From Anaerolineae bacterium (GTDB lineage Bacteria > Chloroflexota > Anaerolineae > B4-G1 > SLSP01), in contig JAFGKB010000202.1 of the NCBI GenBank assembly GCA_016928755.1, positions 1 through 5,692 on the forward strand: a stretch of 5,692 nucleotides of DNA. Direction: 5' to 3'. The translations under genes were made by a program, and so were the position numbers. Under the pieces are notes generated by a model that saw only the letters and a program-made list of their open reading frames with translations, had not been told where the DNA came from and did no database searches. Of the stretch, positions 1-5,078 are shown one piece after another. Position 1 is the stretch's first letter; each line of letters begins with the position of its first letter.

Positions 1-370
1 CATCCCGATAAAGAAGTATACCCGCGATAACGGCAATAGCCAGGGCCAGGAGGGCAATACGGGTCAGCAGGACATAAACGGCTTTGACATCGTCCATATG
101 ACGCAATTCACGCTCATTGTAGGCCAGACTGCCATCGGAAAACTTCAATTCAGCCAAGGAGACGCTTCCGGCAGGGCGATTTAAGAACATAATCGAAGTA
201 CGGGCTAAACGCAAACGCTCTACCGACGACATACCATAACGGTCAGGAGGAAAACCTGGACGGGCATACTCCCAAGCAACATACCACGGCAAGGTTACGA
301 ACCGGGCAACGCTCAATATTAAAATACCAGGAATCGCTAATGCGATCAGTATGCGCCACAAAACGCGCAT
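1..370 (-). CDS. DUF1461/TIGR01906-like integral membrane protein (3' end outside window)
   Basis: Reading leftward from the ATG at 370-368 gives 123 codons open to the window edge, so the C-terminal part is missing. A hydrophobic segment at about residues 4-25 is followed by a presumably non-cytoplasmic region with EYARPGFPPDRYGMS (34-48), an ERLRLA stretch (51-56) and NERELRHMDDVK (85-96). A second membrane helix runs at about 99-121. This layout and the ELRHM-DVK motif are what I recall of the DUF1461 / TIGR01906 integral membrane family, whose biochemical role is unknown. The start is well supported: GGAGG lies five bases upstream (plus-strand cctcc at 376-380). The gene is divergent from minC and shares its upstream region, but nothing shows a functional link to division. 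Family assignment rests on remembered motifs, not a search. Confidence 0.78.
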   Translation of the reverse strand, partial: MRVLWRILIALAIPGILILSVARFVTLPWYVAWEYARPGFPPDRYGMSSVERLRLARTSIMFLNRPAGSVSLAELKFSDGSLAYNERELRHMDDVKAVYVLLTRIALLALAIAVIAGILLYRD

Positions 371-375
371 TTATA

Positions 376-380
376 CCTCC
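376..380 (-). promoter_or_regulatory. Shine-Dalgarno of the DUF1461-like gene
   Basis: Plus-strand cctcc reads GGAGG on the minus strand, five bases before the ATG at 370. It fixes the start of the membrane protein gene. It also shows that this organism uses classical ribosome-binding sites, in contrast with minC. Confidence 0.8.
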
Positions 381-401
381 AAACGATAATTAGGTACGCT
401 T

Positions 402-430
402 CGGATAGCACACACCCGCTTAACTCACAA
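402..430 (-). promoter_or_regulatory. candidate promoter for the DUF1461-like gene
   Basis: On the minus strand, TTGTGA (430-425, four of six matches to TTGACA) is followed after 17 bases by TATCCG (407-402). The hexamer is preceded by TGC, an extended -10 pattern. The -10 hexamer itself is weak (three of six). Transcription would begin near 395 and give a leader of about 25 bases holding the GGAGG site. An alternative TATAAA on the same strand, further upstream, has no good -35. Confidence 0.35.
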
Positions 431-513
431 CATGACTATTTATACCTTAAATATAAAAAAAGGGTAGGAGAAGTTTGTCCGGGGTACAGCTTAGAGGTTA
501 TGGCCTTACTCTT

Positions 514-527
514 ATTCAAATACGAAT
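514..527. repeat. short imperfect palindrome upstream of minC
   Basis: attc at 514-517 and gaat at 524-527 form inverted half-sites around six bases, with a central AT also symmetric (ATTCnnATnnGAAT). It lies about 70 bases upstream of the proposed minC -35 box and could be an operator. Such short palindromes also occur by chance in AT-rich spacers, and no second copy is visible. Confidence 0.2.
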
Positions 528-594
528 CCTGCTATAGGACAAAAAATATTTCAGCAAAAATGACATAGCAACTTACCCGCCCCTGTTTTGTAAT

Positions 595-622
595 TTTACC
601 GGTTTATTATTTATGTTATAAT
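595..622 (+). promoter_or_regulatory. extended -10 promoter of the minCDE-rodA operon
   Basis: The -10 hexamer TATAAT (617-622) is a perfect consensus match and is preceded by TGT (614-616), giving a full extended -10 (TGnTATAAT). A -35-like TTTACC (595-600, four of six matches) lies 16 bases upstream. With normal spacing, transcription would start at about 628-632, only two to six bases before the minC ATG at 634. This is the best promoter in the window and the only good one for the four-gene plus-strand cluster. Confidence 0.75.
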
Positions 623-633
623 GATGTTTATAT

Positions 634-1308
634 ATGAATTGGATGCCACTTAGCATAAAGGGAACCCCACAGGGGCTTCTACTACAACCTAAATCGCAGT
701 CTTGGACAGAGTTTTTAGAGGCTCTGAAACAATCGTTGTATGATGCGCCGGCCTTTTTTAAGGGCGGGCGTGTTATCCTGGATTTGGGAAAGCGGGAACT
801 CAAGGAAGATGAGTTACTGGCGTTACGGAAGCTATTAAATGAGCATGATATTGAGTTATTTGCCGTATTAGGTGAAGATGCTCAGACCCAACGCACGACC
901 CGCTCTTATGGCATACGTACCCGATTACCCGGAGAAAGACACAGCCAGCAGCGTACCAATGAACCACAGGTACAAGGCAACGCGCTTTTCTTACAAAAGA
1001 CCCTACGCTCCGGCCAAAGTATTGACTTTGCCGGGACAATTATCATATTAGGTGACGTTAATCCCGGTGCAGAGGTGAAGGCCGGAGGTAATATTATGGT
1101 CTGGGGTAAAGCACGGGGCTTATTACATGCCGGTGCGATGGGAGATGAAAACGCTGTTATCTGTGCCTTGGATATGCAACCCGCACAATTACGGATAGCG
1201 GGGTATATCAACCGGGCACCGGAAGGGAAAAACTATCAATCGCAACCAGAGATGGCAATGGTTGACGGCACGATGATTGTCGTACAACCCTGGATTGCGA
1301 GGGGGTAA
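634..1308 (+). CDS. minC: septum site-determining protein MinC
   Basis: MinC inhibits FtsZ polymerisation away from mid-cell and is carried to the membrane by MinD. The 224-residue product has the expected two domains. A divergent N-terminal FtsZ-inhibiting domain spans about residues 1-84 and includes VILDLGKREL near 47-56. A variable polar linker follows at about 85-112. The right-handed beta-helix C-terminal domain begins near 115 with the conserved RSGQ (125-128). It continues with GDVNPGAEVKAGGNI and GKARGLLHAGAMGD, the glycine-rich turns used for dimerisation and MinD binding. Length matches the family (about 220-235). The start is not certain: ATG 634 and the in-frame ATG 643 both lack a Shine-Dalgarno, and the promoter lies so close that the message is probably leaderless or nearly so. 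It is first in the operon, one base before minD. Confidence 0.92.
   Translation: MNWMPLSIKGTPQGLLLQPKSQSWTEFLEALKQSLYDAPAFFKGGRVILDLGKRELKEDELLALRKLLNEHDIELFAVLGEDAQTQRTTRSYGIRTRLPGERHSQQRTNEPQVQGNALFLQKTLRSGQSIDFAGTIIILGDVNPGAEVKAGGNIMVWGKARGLLHAGAMGDENAVICALDMQPAQLRIAGYINRAPEGKNYQSQPEMAMVDGTMIVVQPWIARG
1299..1305 (+). promoter_or_regulatory. ribosome-binding site deciding the minD start
   Basis: GAGGGGG at 1299-1305, inside the last codons of minC, lies four bases before ATG 1310. It supports that ATG over the in-frame TTG at 1277, which would add 11 residues in front of the conserved MAGKIITITSGKGG start and overlap minC. Confidence 0.65.
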
Positions 1309-1309
1309 T

Positions 1310-2095
1310 ATGGCAGGGAAAATTATTACTATTACTTCTGGAAAAGGTGGGGTAGGAAAAACGACCACCACGGCAAATCTAAGTATGGGACTGGCCATAT
1401 TAGGAGCACGGGTAATCTGCATTGATGCCGATATAGGGTTACGGAATCTTGATATGATGCTAGGGTTAGAAAATCGCATTGTCTATGACTTGGTGAACCT
1501 TATCGAAGGACGCTGCCGGTTCCGGCAAGCCTTAATCAGGGATAAACGGTTCCCTGAATTACACTTAATGCCGGCAGCTCAGACACGTGACAAGAAAGAT
1601 ATCCGGGAAGAGGATATGGAACGGATTGCAAGGCAAGCCGCGGAGATGGCGGACTATGTGTTGATTGACTCGCCGGCAGGGATTGAGCACGGCTTCCGTT
1701 ACTCCACTGTTGCTGCCGACCAAGTCTTAATCGTCACCAATCCAGAAGTAACCGCGGTCCGTGATGCCGACCGCGTTATTGGTTTATTGGAAGCTGAAGG
1801 GCACAAGAACAGCAAGCTCATTATTAATCGTGTGAAACCGGAGCTGGTACGGCGCAATGAGATGATGGATACAAGCGCAATCGTAGATATTCTCGCCATT
1901 GACCTGATCGGCATCATCCCTGAAGACTCAGATATTTTGTTTGCCAGTAACCGTGGCAGTCCGGTGGTCTTAGATAAAAACTCGGCAGCCGGACAGGCAT
2001 TTAGAGAAGTTACATACCGTTTGCAAGGACAAGATGTACCGTTCACCCCATTAAAAGAGCCGTCTTTGTTAAAGAAGCTCTTCGGGCTGCGATGA
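1310..2095 (+). CDS. minD: septum site-determining ATPase MinD
   Basis: MinD is a ParA/MinD-type P-loop ATPase. When ATP-bound it dimerises on the inner membrane, recruits MinC, and is released when MinE triggers hydrolysis. The 261-residue protein has the deviant Walker A GKGGVGKT (11-18), with signature lysine K12 and P-loop lysine K17. DADIGLRNLD (39-48) carries the conserved aspartates D39 and D41. A Walker B-type segment YVLIDSPAG lies near 113-121. The C-terminal tail KEPSLLKKLFGLR is the amphipathic membrane-targeting helix. Length is close to the usual 260-270. The ATG at 1310 is preferred over the TTG at 1277 because it has GAGGGGG upstream and matches the usual MinD N-terminus. The gene lies one base after minC and 13 bases before minE, so translational coupling is likely. 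Confidence 0.98.
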   Translation: MAGKIITITSGKGGVGKTTTTANLSMGLAILGARVICIDADIGLRNLDMMLGLENRIVYDLVNLIEGRCRFRQALIRDKRFPELHLMPAAQTRDKKDIREEDMERIARQAAEMADYVLIDSPAGIEHGFRYSTVAADQVLIVTNPEVTAVRDADRVIGLLEAEGHKNSKLIINRVKPELVRRNEMMDTSAIVDILAIDLIGIIPEDSDILFASNRGSPVVLDKNSAAGQAFREVTYRLQGQDVPFTPLKEPSLLKKLFGLR

Positions 2096-2108
2096 AAGGA
2101 CGTCCAAT

Positions 2109-2378
2109 ATGCGAATTGCTGATTTATTCCGTCGCCGGTCTACCCCTTCAGGGCAGGACATAGCAGAGCAACGCCTACGTTTGGTGCTGGCCCATGACCG
2201 GGCGAATATCTCGCCGGGAATGTTACAAATCCTGAAAGATGAGATTATCGCCGTGATTTCCAAGCACCTGGACGTTGATGCCGACAAAGTAGAGGTTAAC
2301 TTTGCCGAGGACCAACACGAGACGCGCCTGATGGCGGATATCCCCCTACAAAGTACGAGAAACCGCTCAAAGAATTAA
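2109..2378 (+). CDS. minE: cell division topological specificity factor MinE
   Basis: MinE stimulates the MinD ATPase and displaces MinC, producing the pole-to-pole oscillation that frees mid-cell for FtsZ. The 89-residue product matches the family length. The N-terminal MRIADLFRRR (1-10) is a short amphipathic, basic membrane-binding segment. Residues about 18-32 (IAEQRLRLVLAHDRA) match the anti-MinCD helix that contacts MinD, comparable to AKERLQIIVAERR in E. coli. Residues about 34-81 form the topological-specificity/dimerisation domain, with LKDEIIAVISKHLDVD followed by beta strands. AAAGGA (2095-2100 region) supplies a ribosome-binding site eight bases before the ATG. Presence of MinE right after MinD points to an oscillating Min system rather than one anchored by DivIVA/MinJ. 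Confidence 0.95.
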   Translation: MRIADLFRRRSTPSGQDIAEQRLRLVLAHDRANISPGMLQILKDEIIAVISKHLDVDADKVEVNFAEDQHETRLMADIPLQSTRNRSKN

Positions 2379-2393
2379 GGTTTTGATGTTGTT

Positions 2394-3488
2394 ATGAGCA
2401 AATCAACATGGCAGTACTTTGACTGGTTGCTATTACTGCTGGCCCTCTTCCTCACAATTGTGGGACTGGCAATGATTTACAGTGCAACCCAGGGATCAGA
2501 ATTCCTGGCCGATACCTGGCGCAAGCAAGCTATTTATACAGCGGTAGGGGTTGTACTCATGCTCCTGACCGCCTTTATCAATTATCACCTGCTGGAGAGT
2601 CTACAATGGCCCCTATATATCCTGACCTTGGCGACCCTAGGGTTCACACTTGCATTTGGCTCCAGCGAGATCGGAGGCGTGCGCCGCTTCATTTACATCG
2701 GCGGCACTTCTATCCAGCCAGCCTTCCCGGCACTGATCTTGTTAATCATCAGCCAGGCCAGTCTACTGGCACACAATGCCCCCAACCCACCTGGATTACG
2801 AGAACTGATTATGTCTATGGGGATGAGCGGGATCGCGGCGTTCCTCGTATTTAAACAACCTAATCTGAGCACCGCGACCCTCTACGCTGCAACCTGGGCC
2901 GGCATCATCTTCGCATCGGGGATAGATATGCGTTATATCAGCGGGATGGGTATTATAGGGGTGCTGGTAGCCCCGATTCTCTGGCTCAACATGGATGATT
3001 ATATGAAAGACCGCATCTATACCTTCCAAAATCCAGAGCTTAATCCGGCTTCCCAGTACAATATCGAACAGGCACTCATCAGTATCGGCTCTGGCGGGTT
3101 ATGGGGGAAAGGCTTTGCCAGTGGTACTCAGAGCCAGTTGCACTTTTTGCGGGTCCGGCACACCGACTTCATCTTCTCGGTCATTTGTGAAGAGTTAGGC
3201 TTCGCCGGCACACTACTAATTTTACTCATCTTTGTCCTGCTCTTATGGCGGATGTTGCGTATTGCGGCGAATGCCGCTGATATGACCGGCAGATTAATCG
3301 TTGTAGGTGTTATCACCTATATTTACTACCAACTTATTATCAACTTAGGGATGAATTTGAACGTTATCCCGGTTGCCGGATTGCCAATGCCCTTCATCAG
3401 CAGCGGAGGAAGTGCGCTGGTTATCACCTATATCGGCCTGGGCATGGTTGAAAGTGTAAAGATGCGCCAGAAACGTTTGGAGTTTTAA
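2394..3488 (+). CDS. rodA: SEDS-family peptidoglycan glycosyltransferase, RodA type
   Basis: RodA polymerises lipid II into glycan strands for side-wall elongation, working with a class B penicillin-binding protein in the Rod complex. The 364-residue product is of family length with about ten hydrophobic helices (roughly 10-29, 46-66, 70-90, 110-127, 136-153, 159-176, 182-199, 262-287, 298-325, 334-356). The extracellular loop has GSGGLWGKGF (232-241), TQSQLHFL and RHTDFIF; D258 corresponds to the essential SEDS aspartate. The C-terminal GLPMPFISSGGSALV is also typical. Odd points are QPAF at 108-111 where the family has QPSE, and QPNLST at 155-160 where it has QPDLGT. RodA is favoured over FtsW by TQSQL...RHTDFIF and by the min operon context. 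ATG 2394 is the only ATG start I see in frame near minE; a weak AAGG lies 13 bases upstream and coupling to minE is likely. Confidence 0.9.
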   Translation: MSKSTWQYFDWLLLLLALFLTIVGLAMIYSATQGSEFLADTWRKQAIYTAVGVVLMLLTAFINYHLLESLQWPLYILTLATLGFTLAFGSSEIGGVRRFIYIGGTSIQPAFPALILLIISQASLLAHNAPNPPGLRELIMSMGMSGIAAFLVFKQPNLSTATLYAATWAGIIFASGIDMRYISGMGIIGVLVAPILWLNMDDYMKDRIYTFQNPELNPASQYNIEQALISIGSGGLWGKGFASGTQSQLHFLRVRHTDFIFSVICEELGFAGTLLILLIFVLLLWRMLRIAANAADMTGRLIVVGVITYIYYQLIINLGMNLNVIPVAGLPMPFISSGGSALVITYIGLGMVESVKMRQKRLEF

Positions 3489-3510
3489 ACGCCTCAAACG
3501 TTTACATTTT
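3471..3510 (+). terminator. possible weak terminator hairpin across the rodA stop codon
   Basis: AAACGTTTG at 3471-3479 and its exact complement CAAACGTTT at 3495-3503 form a nine-base stem with a 15-base loop. The loop contains the rodA TAA (3486-3488). The stem is AT-rich and what follows is T-rich but interrupted (tttacattttacgtttt), so termination would be partial. It could equally be a stabilising 3' hairpin or a pair of protein-binding sites, since AAACGTTT is itself a palindrome. Confidence 0.4.
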
Positions 3511-3535
3511 ACGTTTTACAAGAATGTGTTAATAT
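3508..3535 (+). promoter_or_regulatory. weak candidate promoter for gltX
   Basis: TTTACG (3508-3513, four of six matches to the -35 consensus) is followed after 16 bases by TAATAT (3530-3535, four of six) carrying an upstream TG at 3527-3528, an extended -10 arrangement. Transcription would start near 3542 and leave a leader of about 50 bases. TATAAA at 3555-3560 is another possible -10 but lacks a -35 at good spacing. gltX might also be reached by read-through from rodA. Confidence 0.3.
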
Positions 3536-3574
3536 CTAATAGTCCCTAAGAGATTATAAAAATATCAACAGCAT

Positions 3575-3580
3575 AAGGAG
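3575..3580 (+). promoter_or_regulatory. Shine-Dalgarno of gltX
   Basis: AAGGAG, ten bases before ATG 3591, is a near-perfect ribosome-binding site. It confirms the start that gives the conserved MTVRVRFAPSPTG N-terminus. Confidence 0.75.
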
Positions 3581-3590
3581 ATGAGAAAAA

Positions 3591-5078
3591 ATGACCGTCC
3601 GTGTACGTTTCGCGCCCAGCCCAACGGGCCACCCACACATCGGTAATATTCGTACCGTGGTCTTTAACTGGCTGTTTGCGCGCCAGAATAACGGCAAGTT
3701 CATTCTGCGCATAGAGGATACTGATCGCACGCGTTACGTAGAAGACGCCGTCAAAGTTATCACCGACAGCCTTACATGGTTAGGACTCGACTGGGATGAA
3801 GGCCCAGATAAGGGTGGTCCCTATGGCCCTTATACACAATCAAAACGCCTGGACATCTACCGCGAAAAGGCTGAGGAGTTGGTAGCTAAAGGCTTGGCCT
3901 ACCGCTGTAACTGTAAGCCAGAGCGATTAGAAAAGATACGTGAAGAGAACTTGGCAAAAGGTCTTAATCCTATGTATGACCGGCACTGCCGTGATCTGCC
4001 ACCAGACGCGGTCGCACCTAATGAACCGCACGTAATCCGGCTCAAAGTTCCCCTAGAGGGCACAACCACGGTTCACGATGAACTTAAAGGGGATGTAACC
4101 TTTGACAACACTCAAATCAACGACCAGATACTCCTGAAGACTGATGGGTTCCCCACTTACCACCTGGCGGTTGTCGTGGATGACCATATGATGGACATCA
4201 CCCATATTATCCGTGCCGATGAGTGGCTGCCAAGCACCCCCAAACACGTTATGCTTTACGAAGCATTCGGATGGGAGCCGCCCATATTCATCCATGTCCC
4301 CCTGGTCCTAGGTCAAGATGGCAAAAAGCTCTCTAAACGCCACGGGGCAGTATCTATCGCCGATTTCCACCGGCAAGGTTATCTACCGGAAGCCGTTTTC
4401 AACTTCCTGTCGCTACTCGGGTGGTCTCCGGGCGAGGGTGATGAACAAGAAATCTTTACCCGTGAGGAACTCATCGAGCGATTTGATATCGAGCGCGTGA
4501 ACCTGGCGCCGGCAGTCTTCGCCTATGATAAACTAGATTGGATGAACGGAGTTCACATCCGCAATATGAGCGAGGAAGACCTGCTCCACAAACTTATCCC
4601 GGTATGGCAAGAAGTAGGCTTTATCTCCACACCAGTCCAAGCCGAGATGTTACGCAAGCTGGAGAAGTTAGTGCCCCTGGTCCAGGAACGGCTGAAGACG
4701 GTGCGGGATGTTATCCCCCTGACCGATTTTGTATTCACCGATATCGAGATGTTACCGGCGGAGGAGCTTATCGGCAAGAAGATGACGGTGGAACAGAGTA
4801 TCGAGGCACTACAGAAGACGCAAGCTTTGCTGGCCACCCTGGTTAACTTCGACGATAAAGAGATGGAACAGCCGATGCGAGACCTGGCAACCGAGCTGGG
4901 GTTGAAGGCCGGGCAGTTGTTTACTATCGTTCGTAACGCAGTCACCGCTAAAACAGTCACACCGCCCCTTTTTGGGCTTTTAGAGGTTATTGGGCGTGAA
5001 ACTACGCTGAGACGCTTAGAACAGGCGGAAGAAACACTCAAGAGCCTTTTGGATTCACAGGCAGAAGTTACAGATTAA
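3591..5078 (+). CDS. gltX: glutamyl-tRNA synthetase GltX
   Basis: GltX is the cytoplasmic class I synthetase that charges tRNA-Glu, and in bacteria lacking GlnRS also tRNA-Gln before amidation. The 495-residue product is within the usual 465-500 range. FAPSPTGHPHIGN (7-19) carries the HIGH-type motif (HIGN, 16-19). RIEDTD follows near 40-45, the catalytic-domain insertion comes next, and KLSKR (246-250) is the KMSKS-type loop. KLDWMNGVHIR near 314-324 marks the junction to the helical anticodon-binding domain, which fills the C-terminal third. Possible zinc ligands are C106, C108 and C133, with D135 in the place of the E. coli histidine (H127). I cannot tell by eye whether it is discriminating. 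The preceding gap of 102 bases has a strong Shine-Dalgarno; the stop overlaps the convergent rsmA stop. Confidence 0.98.
   Translation: MTVRVRFAPSPTGHPHIGNIRTVVFNWLFARQNNGKFILRIEDTDRTRYVEDAVKVITDSLTWLGLDWDEGPDKGGPYGPYTQSKRLDIYREKAEELVAKGLAYRCNCKPERLEKIREENLAKGLNPMYDRHCRDLPPDAVAPNEPHVIRLKVPLEGTTTVHDELKGDVTFDNTQINDQILLKTDGFPTYHLAVVVDDHMMDITHIIRADEWLPSTPKHVMLYEAFGWEPPIFIHVPLVLGQDGKKLSKRHGAVSIADFHRQGYLPEAVFNFLSLLGWSPGEGDEQEIFTREELIERFDIERVNLAPAVFAYDKLDWMNGVHIRNMSEEDLLHKLIPVWQEVGFISTPVQAEMLRKLEKLVPLVQERLKTVRDVIPLTDFVFTDIEMLPAEELIGKKMTVEQSIEALQKTQALLATLVNFDDKEMEQPMRDLATELGLKAGQLFTIVRNAVTAKTVTPPLFGLLEVIGRETTLRRLEQAEETLKSLLDSQAEVTD

Noticed and set aside
621..653. Short upstream reading frame starting at ATG 621 and overlapping the minC start
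   Set aside because: ATG 621 overlaps the -10 box, and ATG 624 also lies upstream of the expected transcription start, so neither codon would be in the mRNA. The frame encodes only about ten residues.
1277..1309. Longer MinD starting at TTG 1277
   Set aside because: It would overlap minC by 32 bases and add 11 residues not seen in MinD proteins. ATG 1310 has GAGGGGG directly upstream and gives the usual N-terminus.
3489..3590. T-box or other riboswitch upstream of gltX
   Set aside because: The 102-base spacer is too short for a T-box leader, lacks the conserved TGG-type T-box sequence, and has no terminator/antiterminator pair ahead of the ATG.
4553..5041. Long antisense reading frame of 162 codons inside gltX
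   Set aside because: It lies opposite a clearly conserved gene, shows no recognisable motif, and is rich in Ser/Thr/Arg as expected of a shadow frame.
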